DNA from: Sporodiniella umbellata
Taxonomy: Eukaryota; Mucoromycota; Mucoromycetes; Mucorales; Rhizopodaceae
Assembly (NCBI GenBank): GCA_025677835.1
Contig: JAIXMR010000104.1
Span: forward strand, 1-64,000
Reading direction: 5' to 3'
DNA length: 64,000 nucleotides
Shown: positions 33,681-43,907 of the stretch, piece by piece
Numbering within the stretch: position 1 is the stretch's first letter
Layout: each line of letters opens with the position of its first letter
Notes under the pieces: model-generated
The model's database searches: none
What the model saw: the letters and a program-made list of their open reading frames with translations, nothing else
Told to the model about the DNA's origin: nothing
Program-made: the position numbers and the translations under genes

Positions 33681-34175
33681 ATGTTGAATAAGCAATTGAT
33701 TTTTGTAGCAGCTTTAGTCGCTACTGTATGTGCAGAAATATCGTCTCGATCGATTTTTATTGAGCCTACAGCTCCCGTTGTCTGCGCAATGACTGTTTGC
33801 CCAACTAACACATTGATTGACAAAAGAGCACCACCTGCTTGCCCCTCTTCATGTCCGGACAGTTGTCATATCATTGATGATCAATGCTGCCCTGGGTTAC
33901 AAAAAGCTATCTGCAACATCGCATCTACCAAGAGCGACTCTGCTCATAGCTCTGCCATTACTCACCCCTCCGCTATTAGCTCAAGCGCCATTGCTACTTC
34001 AGGTGTGTCTCTTACTGCTTTTTCGTCCATTCCATCATCCTCCGCTAGTCAATTGCCTACCTCTGCTGCTCCTAGTACTCCTGGAACAGCCCAATCGTCT
34101 GGGAATACTATTCAAATCGCCATGTCAGGCTCTCTTCTTACCTGCGCAATAGTTGCAGGACTCAATTACTTTTAA
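33681..34175 (+). CDS. Small Cys-rich GPI-anchored-type secreted protein
   Basis: Single exon, 164 residues. Signal peptide MLNKQLIFVAALVATVCA with a likely cut after VCA. The mature head of about 70 residues has ten cysteines in a compact pattern (VVCAMTVCPTN, ACPSSCPDSCHIIDDQCCPG, AICNI). A Ser/Thr/Ala/Pro-rich stalk of about 65 residues follows, then a C-terminal hydrophobic stretch (SGSLLTCAIVAGLNYF) consistent with GPI attachment. It should sit at the cell surface or in the wall. The Cys spacing resembles fungal small secreted wall proteins, but I cannot place it in a named family. Confidence 0.8.
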   Translation: MLNKQLIFVAALVATVCAEISSRSIFIEPTAPVVCAMTVCPTNTLIDKRAPPACPSSCPDSCHIIDDQCCPGLQKAICNIASTKSDSAHSSAITHPSAISSSAIATSGVSLTAFSSIPSSSASQLPTSAAPSTPGTAQSSGNTIQIAMSGSLLTCAIVAGLNYF

Positions 34176-34903
34176 AGTTTTTTTTTCTGGAGTTAAAAAA
34201 TAAAATGTTAACTGCTTTTGGTTGGTGGGTCTCTTGGACCCCTAAAAAAGAGCCATTGTTCTCTAAGAGAATATTCAAAATGTTTTTATCTGGCGTTTGT
34301 TATATTAAGGCGAACGGCGAGAAGAAACAGAAACAGTATTCCCTGACTCATAAAGAGGGGAAGAAAACGGACTGTTATCTACCAATTGAATCTTATTTCT
34401 GCCTTTAATTTTTGTACTCTATTAATCCAATTCCTATTGTGTTTTGTACAACCGTGGGATTTTTAATAAATCGTTTGCTTAGATGTCCTAAAAAAAAAGG
34501 GGGGGAGGAGAAACTATCGCAATTTCTTAAAAATCTACAAAGAGAAATTCACCCAGTGACCATATTAGACTCTTAAAGCTTCCTTATAAAAGATTGAATA
34601 CATAAACTATGATACATCACAATCATTTTCATTGTAGAAATCAGAGTGATTTTTTTTCCATTTACTTGCTTTCAATGGTTTATTTTTTGTCAAATGAAAT
34701 TAATAGGAAACCAAGCACCATGTGTTGTTAGACAATATAATTACCTATTAAATGTCCATATGATTCTCTTTTTAAAAGAAAGATAGAGCGAGGTACGGCG
34801 TATAGGGAGGTACAGTTGCTTAATAAAAGCTGGGTTACAGCCATTTTATTTAATTGTTTACAATCGCTTAAAGTTGCTATTACAAGTTTTTGTATGTTTC
34901 AAA
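34176..34903. other. Convergent intergenic region
   Basis: About 0.7 kb between a plus-strand and a minus-strand gene, both ending into it. It contains an A8-G7 junction near 34489-34506. The frame at 34205-34408 directly follows the previous stop and is not protein-like. Confidence 0.5.
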
Positions 34904-35461
34904 TCAAAGCTGTCGTACAAAGATAAGGGCCTTCATTAAATTAATCTTAAGGTAAATATGGCTGCTCTGCTTTGGGGTTATATGCAGTAGTCTATTAGGT
35001 TTTTTATTCAATTCATTTAGTGTATTGCTAGACAATAAAAGCAATACGATTCGTTGCATCATCCACCTATGGGAAGAGAAATTTTTAGCAATAAGAAAAA
35101 ACAACGTTCACTTTGAACGTACTCCCAAGCGTAGATATCGTCTTTAACTTGCACTCTTTGAATACCACTGTCAAAATTAGTATTCAACTGACATTGGTCC
35201 TGTACATCTAATATAGAAACAGCATCTGTATATAGCGAAATACTAGACTTGACTACAGCTTTCTTTAGAAAACCAGTATTTAACCAATAAAGGATTTTCG
35301 ATGCCAAGCAAACACGATTTGGCAAAAAATCTGGCCAATAACGCGTTTGGAAAATACAAGACAATTTGCAAAGCGATATAGAACAAAAATAAACCTTACT
35401 CTGTACTTCCTTTTTGACTTGACTGTATCAAACGGATTTTCTTCATAAAAAATACAGACAT
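34904..35461 (-). CDS. Hypothetical protein, three exons
   Basis: Best model: exons 35461-35407, 35330-35123 and 35066-34904, in frame, 141 residues. It starts MSVFFMKKIRLIQSSQKG and continues ASKILYWLNTGFLKKAVVKS, ISLYTDAVSILDVQDQCQLN, QVKDDIYAWEWMMQRIVLLL and a basic C-terminal region with LLHITPKQSSHIYLKIN. The second intron has a strong acceptor (TCTCTTCCCATAG) and a GTACGT donor, and removing it keeps the frame, which supports a real gene. The first junction is less secure. I recognise no domain; the protein is soluble, mixed alpha/beta in character, and has no signal peptide. Confidence 0.5.
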
Positions 35462-36271
35462 AGCTAAGGAACTATAGTGACTAAGATGGCTATTTTAAGC
35501 TAATTCAAGAACTGTTTTCACAAAGACGATACAACAAACACAGTGGTTGACTTTATTTTGGTCTTTCCTGATAAAACTTCCTTTGTACTACTGCTTCAAG
35601 TTACCAAACTAAATACGGCTATGTTGCTCAATTTTCCCGACTATCCGAGCTGCTATTAGTAGTTCACTGACTCAAGTGTGGCATATACGTCTGTGAAATC
35701 TCAATGAAAAAGCGATACTAATTAAATCAAGACTTTATGTTCTGATTTATAAACCATCTACTGTTTGTCTTTTTGACCTAGATGGTTCAAAGAATTTTCA
35801 GAAAAGAAGAAGGAGACGACGACTTAAAATAATATACCATGGAAGATACTAGACTCTTTAAAGCTTTAGAAAAAAGAAAATAAAGCAATATCCAAAAAAA
35901 AATTCAGAGAGCCATTCAAGTCCTGTAAGTTGCTAACTTCCTCTCAATTGTAGCCACCCCCCCCCTATCCATCTCTAAATTAACCTTACTCGAGGTTAAA
36001 AACACAACGGTCAAAGAATACAGATCGAGTCAACGATGGATCTCTTCACTCTATAAACTGAGAATTAAAAACTGGATAGTTGGCCAATGACAAGCTTGCC
36101 AGAAACTGTCAGACCCTTTGTTGGTGCCACAAGTACTACTTTCGCCCTAGAGTACGCTAGTTTATGTCACAAAACCCAGCTCTCCCCAGTTGCATTTTTC
36201 GATGTCACACTGAACCAGAAAATTGTGCATTGCTTTAGTTTTTCTCCTTGTTTTGTTTTTTTTAGAGAAAA
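35462..36271. other. Divergent intergenic region upstream of the EDEM gene
   Basis: About 0.8 kb serving as promoter for the hypothetical gene (-) and the mannosidase gene (+). It has a C8-9 run near 35956. The frame at 36087-36284 overlaps the mannosidase start out of frame and is at most an upstream ORF. Confidence 0.5.
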
Positions 36272-38510
36272 ATGCGTCTACTAGAATACACTACAGTATA
36301 TTTACTATTAACATGTGTATCGATAACGCTAGTATATGGATCTATGACAGAAAAAAGACGCTTAGAATTAAGGTACAAGGAAAAAAATACAGTTTCCAGA
36401 GTTAAACAAAAACATGTATTTACCTCTAACATAATTTAGAGATCTAACTCAAGTATGTTTAAACATTATGCGTCTATATCCAATTTACTGAAAAAACAAA
36501 CAGGAAATGTTTCAGCATGGTTGGAGTAATTACATGAATAATGCATTTCCTCATGATGAGGTACTACAGTTATATAGTTAATCTATTGGCTCGGCTTAAT
36601 CAAAAAACTCTTTTAGTTGAACCCCTTTGAATGCAAAGGCCGAGGAAGCGACAAAGTCAACCCTGACAATATCAACATAAACGATGTTCTTGGAGATTAT
36701 TCACTCACTCTAGTTGATAACTTGGACACACTTGCAGTAATTGGGGGGATTTTTTTTTAAAAAAAAAAGACCACCACCATAGGTATTAACAAATACTCGT
36801 TCACGTAGATAATGGGGAAACCTGGGCAATTTGAAGAGGCTGTTAAGCATGTTATAGAGCATATCTCTTTTCATCAAAACAATAAGGTTCAGGTGTTTGA
36901 GCTAAATATCAGAGCCTTGGGTGGATTGGTAATTTTATATAGTATAAGGCAAATGATTTGTTGTTGCTAACTGTGTGTATGTAAAATTCAGTTGTCAGCG
37001 CATATGTTGACTACCGACCCGATGTTCAACCACACAATACATGGTTACAACGGAGAGTTGCTTGACTTGGCAGTTGATCTGGCGAACAGACTGATGCCAG
37101 CATTCAAGTCTACAAAAACAGGGCTTCCCTATCCACGAGTGAATTTACAGAAAGGCGTGCCTCCTACAGAAACAACCGAAACATGTACAGCCGGTGTAGG
37201 CAGTCTTATTTTGGAATTTGGACTATTGAGCCGACTGACAGGAAATGCAACTTATGAACAAGTAGCAAAAACAGCCTTGAAGTCAATATGGAACATGCGA
37301 TCCCACCTGAACTTGATGGGTAATGTCATTGATATACAGACAGGCAACTGGATACATACTGCATCATCTACAGGGGCAGGCATTGACTCTGTATTTGAAT
37401 ACATGCTCAAAGCATATATTATGTTTGGAGAAGATGAGTACCTAAAGATGTTTGAAGAGGCCTATAGAGCTCTTATGATCTATGTACGTGATGGCTCCGG
37501 ATACGTCTATCGTAATGTTCATATGAGCACAGGGATTCTCATGTCCTATTGGATCGACAGCCTAAGCGCTTTCTTCCCAGGGCTTCAGGTCTTGTATGGG
37601 GATGTTCAATCCGCCATAAAGGGTCACTTGGTATTTTACAATCTATGGCGCCGGTATCGTGCTCTTCCTGAGCGTTTTGACTTTTATCAGAAGAGTGTCA
37701 ATTTGCCTAACTACCCTCTTCGACCTGAATTTATTGAGTCCACCTACTATCTGTATACCGCGACCAAGGACCCATTTTACCTAGAGGTGGGTGAGATGAT
37801 TATAGAAGACCTGAATAACCGTACGCGTGTGCCTTGCGGGTTTGCTTCTATTGCAGATGTACAAAGCGGGAAGTTAGAAGATAGAATGGAGAGTTTTATG
37901 TTGAGCGAGACATTGAAATACCTTTATCTGCTATTCGATATAGACCATCCACTCAACAGCCTTGATTCGAATACAATATTCACAACAGGTAACTTTTTGT
38001 TTAGAGAGAGCACTGCTTTAACTGCTCCTATTGTTATTTAGAGGGGCATTTACTATCTTTGCCTCGATCTTACATGAAACAGACAAAGCCAAAACTATCT
38101 AAAAAAGGGCTTTTGTCCATCCAATACAACTCTTTTGGAACTTGCTCTCGATATAATCCCAGCGGCTACGATTCGCTCTACTCTCCCAATGCCATTGACT
38201 CCACATCTGTTCTTTACCAACCCCAAGCTGATTACGCGTCCTATATCGCTGGCTATACACAAACGCCTTTGGCTACTCTATCGCATAAAGGCTACTGTAG
38301 CTCACCTTGGGCCATTACTAGAGATATGAGTTTGTCGTTCAGTTCGATTCGAAAAGCAAATAGCGTGATAGAGTTTTTGGGCGACTACCTTGTCAAGTCT
38401 CTCAGTGGGCTTAAACTTGAATTGATGGGAGGGAAGGACGATAGATTTTTTGTGAAGAAAGGTTAGTTTTTTTTTTTTTTTTTTTTGCAATATTCCTTCA
38501 TACCTATTCC

Positions 38511-38550
<40 letters not shown>

Positions 38551-39418
38551 CTTTAAATACATACAAATATATGTAACCTTCATGTACAATGTATAAACAA
38601 CTCTACAGAGCTTCTTTCCCCACCCCTCCCACCTTTACATAAACAAATGTAGATATTTGTTATAGATTTAATTTTATTTTCCTCTCTCCATTTTCAACCA
38701 TATGTATTCCCTCTGTTTTGTGTTTCTTTTTGTAGTCAATTCTTTGCCCGTTAGGTAAATAAAAAAAAAGAGAGAATATTTTGTTCCATGTCTTTGTTTT
38801 TAATTGTTTATTTTTTCTGAAAGCTATGAGCGCCTATATATAGAAATCGAGTCCCTTATTCCCCATCTGCCTGACAATCTCGATCTGATGCAAGTTGAGG
38901 TGAAACATCCGGGCTTAACAGTTTACCGCAACGTTATGAGTGCGGACCATGAAGTCATTATACGAGGGTCCAATAGCCTTCAATGCGTAGAAATGTTGGG
39001 GCACACATCTGACTTTGGTTCTCAAACTGTTCAGCTGAACAACGTACCTATCCGTGTCTTTGGGGGCCAAGGATTTTTGGGGTGCGATCCGTATTCAGAA
39101 CAGGAAGCTATGGAAATACAAGGTACTGTCTTGCTCTTGAACATAGGCGGCTGTGGATTCTACACCAAGGCAATTCATGCCCAGCAGGCAGGTGCACTGG
39201 GTGTCATTTATTTCAACGACAGGCCTAGTCTGTTTCGACCCTCGACGCTCCAAGCTAAAAAAACTGTCAACATACCAAGCATTCTTGTCTCTCGTTCGAG
39301 CGGCTCATTGCTTTTGAAACAAAAGGCTATCCATATCGAGTCATCGCCTCTAGTAAAGAGCCCGGACTATAGAATGTTGCTTCTAGGAAAACCAGTGGAT
39401 AATATCGTGATTTTCTAG
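36272..39418 (+). CDS. ER degradation-enhancing alpha-mannosidase (GH47) with PA domain, EDEM/HTM1-like
   Basis: Eight exons: 36272-36391, 36504-36560, 36617-36736, 36809-36928, 36992-37988, 38042-38461, a 19-base exon 38736-38754, and 38824-39418. In frame, about 815 residues. Signal peptide ([20 protein letters not shown]), then the GH47 catalytic domain: [99 protein letters not shown]. The last exon holds a protease-associated (PA) domain ([12 protein letters not shown]), as in animal EDEM3. Family role: trimming mannose from misfolded glycoproteins in the ER so they enter ERAD. The first splice (GTTTCC donor) is inferred. No HDEL-type retention signal: it ends DNIVIF. Confidence 0.92.
38510..38551. 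repeat. (CA)n(TA)n microsatellite in an EDEM-gene intron
   Basis: Compound dinucleotide repeat within the 274-base intron that precedes the 19-base exon. A T tract of about 22 bases lies just upstream, at the start of the same intron. Confidence 0.9.
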
Positions 39419-39558
39419 AATAAACGTCACACACACACACTTACCCTCACACTCACAAACACAAATTTCCATTTTTATACGGATGCATTTTTTCTTTTCT
39501 TTTTTCTTTGTTTTAAATTGTTTTTATTGTTCTTTATAAAATAGCATAAAGAAAAGGA

Positions 39559-40034
39559 ATGGAATACGTTGGAAAGTTAGGAAGTTTCATAACTTCTGTA
39601 CACAATTTTTATAATGAAATCAATCCTGCAACGCTATCAGGAGCCATTGATATCGTAGTAGTGGAGCAACAAGATGGTGATTTGGCCTGTTCCCCATTCC
39701 ATGTGCGATTCGGTAAATTGTCAGTAATGATGCCTCAGGAAAAGAAGGTAAGCGAGACACCAGCATGCTAAAGCTCATGCTGTCATAGGTCCAAATCAAG
39801 GTGAATGGAGATGTTGTACCCTATGTCATGAAAGTAGGTGAGGCAGGCGAAGCTTTTTTTGTATTTGAAACAGAGCATGAGGTTCCCGAAGAGTTCCAGA
39901 CTTCACCTATCATGGAAGCAGTGCCTGAGAAAAATGAGGAAGTAAGTGAACAGCGCTTTGACTGAATGATCTCTAATATATGTCATCTTTAGGAGCCACC
40001 CTATCTTGATATTGGTGAATCCAAGGATGCACTA

Positions 40035-40065
<31 letters not shown>

Positions 40066-42597
40066 TCATATGAAATTTATAAAGCGCTTTAATCAACACA
40101 TGGTTTTTGTCTTTAATTAGCCGAAAAAAGCAGTAATGAGGATCATTTTGAAGAGGAAGAGGAACGTACAACGATACCTGCAGAATTGCAATCGCCCAAA
40201 ATGATTATCGAAGAGCAAATGGACAAAGTGGTGACCAAAATACATAAAGAAGAAGAGCCAGAAGTGACACCCAAGAATGATGTCTATTTGATGAAAGATG
40301 GCTCCACATTACTCGAGCGTGTTATCCCAGAAGCAATTACCACCACAACGGTTGCCAAAGAAAGATTTATTGTCCGACCGGCTGAAGGAGATATTTACAG
40401 CACTTTCATGGATGTGATACACACATCTGTACACAAAAGAGATGACAACGAAAAGAGCGACAACGGCGGGCGGGGAGATGAGTCTATTGTATTGGATATT
40501 GCCGGTTACAAGACAGGTGAAGACTCGGAGCCAAAGTCTGAAAATTCAAGAGAATTGCAGGAGGAGATAGCCATCCAAGAGCTATCCCGTTTGAACCTGC
40601 TGGATCATGGGCACGAAGAGAAAGGAGTCACAAGAGAAGTAACCCCAAGAGAAGTCACATTCTTGAACGAAGAAAAGAAGGAAGAGCCTGAACAGGTGAA
40701 GATCAACGAGCCAGACGAAAAGAACGACCTGGAGATGATGCCTGGGCAAACATACCGCGTCGAGCTAAGTCTGTGCGGGTTCTCGTCTTTCAGCACCAAC
40801 GAAGAAGAAAACAAAGCGGCCTTTGATGCTGAAAAAATCACCTACGATAACTTTACACACAACCCAAACCTACTGAATGACAAAAGGTTGGTGTTCAGAT
40901 ACAACGAGAGATACTACTCTGCAGGAAAAACAGGACCCTTGTTTGCCTCCTTGTCCCTATATAAAGAAGAAACAAACGAGGAAGAGGAAAAGAAGCAAAT
41001 TTCCGATAGCAGAGAATCGTATCAGTTTGGTAAAGGGTGGAGACAATGGCTCAGCCGATCCTCTGTAGACGCTGCATCAGAAGAAAAAACGAAAAAAGAG
41101 GAAAATCCTAAAAACGAAGACGAAGAACAACAGACAACCACCACCTTTACTACTACCACAACCACCACCTCTGTTGGCTGGAAGGCTGACCATACCCATC
41201 CCGAAGAACAGTCGCAGGAAGAACTGGTCCAATTTACTCAGAAAAAGGTTTACGCCAAAACCCTTCGACTGACCTCAGATCAGCTAAAAAGCCTTGGCCT
41301 GAAGAGCGGCGCCAACACAATTTCGTTTTCTGTGTCCTCAGCCTACCAAGGAACCGCTACATGTGCCGCCAAAATTTTCTATTGGAAGCATAACTACAAT
41401 ATAGTCATATCCGATATTGACGGAACAATCACCAAATCTGATGCACTCGGTCACGTTTTTACGATGATTGGCAAAGATTGGACTCACAATGGCATCGCCA
41501 AGCTGTATACAGATATCTCAAATAACGGCTATCATTTTCTGTACTTGACCAGTAGAGCCATCGGCCAGGCTGACTACACTCGGGACTATCTGAAAAAAGT
41601 TGTTCAAGAAAAGTACCAGTTGCCTGACGGTCCTGTTATCATGTCACCCGATAGACTATTTACATCGTTCCATAGAGAAGTTATCATGCGTAAGCCTGAG
41701 GTCTTCAAGATGGCATGTTTGAAGGATATACAGCGACTGTTCGGTGGAAGAGACCCATTCTATGCTGGGTTTGGTAATCGAATTACCGACGCAAGATCTT
41801 ATCGCAGCGTCAGTGTACCCTCCTCCAAAATCTTTACTATCGATCCCTATGGCGACCTCAAACTCGAGCTGTTGTGTGGATTTAAATCTTCTTACATACA
41901 CTTGAACGACCTCGTCGACCAAATGTTTCCGCCCGTCATCGCAAACGAAACCAACAACATTGTGCTCAACGAGTATAATGATCTGAACTTTTGGAAGTCC
42001 CCCTTACCATCCAACTTTGAAATTCCCGAATTAGACGCGCCTGTAATTACTTCTCCCAAGCCAAAGCCCATCAAGCCTGACCCATCCGCACTTCCTCCCA
42101 GCAACACTCTTTCTTCGTCTACATCTACAAGCGGTAGAGGTTTGCTCAGGAGCTTTACATCATCATCTTCCACATCCAGCTCCAAAAATACTTCTTCCAA
42201 AATGCTTTATTCCAGTAACAGTGCTCCCAATTTAAACAACGTAAAGAAAAGCCCCCAGGCATCCTCGTTAGATGCTGACGCCAACATTTCACCGGCCCTC
42301 CTCCCATCCGCTGGCGCAAGCGCTGCTACATCTCCTATTGCGGTACCCATAGACAAAAAATCAAACACTCATGACTCAACACACAACACACCTACAAGTC
42401 CTAGTATAATGAACAAAATGCTTTCCAGCGTGTCGCGTACGTTCTTGTCTTCAAGTGATAGCCTTGAAAAACCAAAACCCACCGACAGTCAACCTTCTAC
42501 ACAAAGTGAAAACAAACCCAACCCAGAAAATGAAGAAACAACAGAAGTGGACGAACTACTAGATGACCTTGATATGGACGAAATCCCCTTTATTTAA
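39559..42597 (+). CDS. PAH1: Lipin-type phosphatidate phosphatase
   Basis: Four exons: 39559-39747, 39789-39941, 39993-40038, 40121-42597, in frame, 954 residues. Phosphatidate + water gives diacylglycerol + Pi, the step before triacylglycerol and a control point for nuclear-membrane growth. N-LIP domain at the start (MEYVGKLGSFITSVHNFYNE, NPATLSGAIDIVVVEQ, FHVRFGKLSV). A long acidic, repeat-prone linker includes Lys/Glu and poly-Thr tracts. The C-LIP HAD domain carries the catalytic DxDxT as ISDIDGTITKSD near residue 561, then HFLYLTSRAIGQADYTRDYL, LPDGPVIMSPDRLF and GFGNRITDARSY. The Ser-rich tail ends in an acidic DDLDMDEIPFI, like the acidic tail for Nem1-Spo7 recruitment in yeast. Complete and intact. 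Confidence 0.98.
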
Positions 42598-42623
42598 TTA
42601 AATATGTCGTTTTATTATTACTG

Positions 42624-42963
42624 TTATGATTGTTTGCTTGTTTGTTTGTTGGTTGCTTTCCATTCCAAATAACTTTGTGAATGAAGTACACTGTTCTTCT
42701 CTTGGATATCTAACGGTGGCCCAGAGAACCAAAAAACAGGGCCATCTTTTTGTCTTTTGTAGTTTGTATCTATCAAAACAAACTGTAAATATCTTTGTTT
42801 AACCACCCTTAATTTTTTTTTTTTTTTTTTTTTGTCTACCAATCGTAGTAGGGGACTGTGTAGAGTTTTGATTCCCTTCTGTGGAAGACGGCGATTGTGA
42901 AGGTTGTGGTTTTAGGCTGTTTTTTGTTGATGGTTGGTCTGATGAATGAGCTGTAGGCTGCAT
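42624..42963 (-). CDS. Small unrecognised protein, two exons
   Basis: Exons 42963-42840 and 42769-42624 join in frame to 89 residues. The N-terminal half is Ser/Thr/Pro/Gln-rich (MQPTAHSSDQPSTKN). The C-terminal half is well-formed protein: YKRQKDGPVFWFSGPPLDIQ, then HSQSYLEWKA. The intron holds a poly-A run of about 20 bases and ends TTTTGATAG. The Trp/Pro-rich FWFSGPPLD block looks conserved, and I have the impression of short C-terminal motifs in chromatin-complex subunits, but I cannot name a family. It ends 26 bases from the lipin stop (convergent) and starts 142 bases from EIF1AD (divergent). Confidence 0.5.
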
Positions 42964-43105
42964 AGTTGAATTAAGAAACGAGAAAGAAAAAGCCGGATGC
43001 TATCTTACTTTGAAATATCACATACTGCATTAAGTGTGGCTTACCTTTTTTTTTTAAAAAAAAAAAACAGAATTATTTTTTCTTTCCTTCTGTGACAAGC
43101 TTGAT
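42964..43105. promoter_or_regulatory. Compact bidirectional promoter with a T10-A12 tract
   Basis: Only 142 bases separate the start codons of the small minus-strand gene and EIF1AD. In the middle is a self-complementary T10-A12 tract (43046-43067). Poly(dA:dT) of this kind excludes nucleosomes in yeasts, so it may set the open region for both genes; this is inference. Confidence 0.4.
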
Positions 43106-43601
43106 ATGGGGAAGAAACAAACCATCAGAAATCAGATAGATCAGGACATTGAAATCAGTGAAAATCAAAGATATGCAAGAACTTTAGGACCTAGAGGAAA
43201 TCACCAACACGAAGTTGAGTTTGCCGATAGTACGAAAACACTTGTGACACTTCCACCTCGCTTCCGCAACCTTGTTTGGATCAAAAGAGGATATTTTGTT
43301 GTGGTGGATGCCACCACAGGTACTGTTTCTGAAAAAGTAGGTGGGGAAATAGCACATGTTCTCTATCCTAAAGACATCAAACATCTTAAAGCAGCTGGGA
43401 AATGGTAAGTAGCACTCTGTTTAGTCGCTGGGTATTTATAATGTCCATAGGCCCGCTGAATTTGACGATAAAAAATCAGAAAACAAATTAGAGCATAGTG
43501 ATGAAGAAGAAGAGGAAGAAGACGATGACGACGATTTATTCAAAAACAACAATAGACCAGTACTGTCTGAAACAGAATCAAGTGATAGCGAAGAAGATTA
43601 A
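43106..43601 (+). CDS. EIF1AD: eIF1A-domain protein (EIF1AD-like)
   Basis: Two exons: 43106-43404 and 43451-43601, in frame, 149 residues. An S1/eIF1A-like OB fold is seen in HEVEFADSTKTLVTLPPRFR, NLVWIKRGYFVVVD and HVLYPKDIKHLKAAGKWP, matching EIF1AD more closely than the translation factor eIF1A, which has a different N-terminus. The C-terminal tail is very acidic (EEEEEEDDDDDLF, ESSDSEED). EIF1AD is a small nuclear RNA-binding protein in animals, later linked to 40S maturation; the role in fungi is inferred from the family. Confidence 0.9.
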
Positions 43602-43907
43602 AGCTTGTAGACATAGACAGGAAACAGAATACCAACGCAATTGTACAAATCCCGCAAAAAAAAAAAAAGAACCTTTGGCTGTTTTGCCGTCTCTCCTTTA
43701 AATATCATCACAATCAAAATAAAAGGAACAGCACCTTGAATATCAAAGAAGAATATCGCAATTTAAAATTAAAATAACCGCGTTTTTTTTTTTTTTTTTT
43801 TTTTTTGGACTTTCTTTGTTTACGGCAATGTCAACTATGTAACATACACTCAAATCCTTTTTTAAAAACCCCTAATTTGTAATCAACTTTTTTTTTTTTT
43901 TACCTAA
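43602..43907. other. Intergenic region with T24 tract
   Basis: About 0.3 kb between two plus-strand genes, with poly-T tracts at about 43782-43806 and 43889-43902. It should hold the POLD2 promoter. Confidence 0.5.

Noticed and set aside
34205..34408. Frame just after the Cys-rich GPI-type gene
   Set aside because: Short, low-complexity, in the 3' flank; no protein features.
36087..36284. 65-codon frame overlapping the mannosidase start
   Set aside because: It could be an upstream ORF but lies in the leader and has no independent support as a gene.
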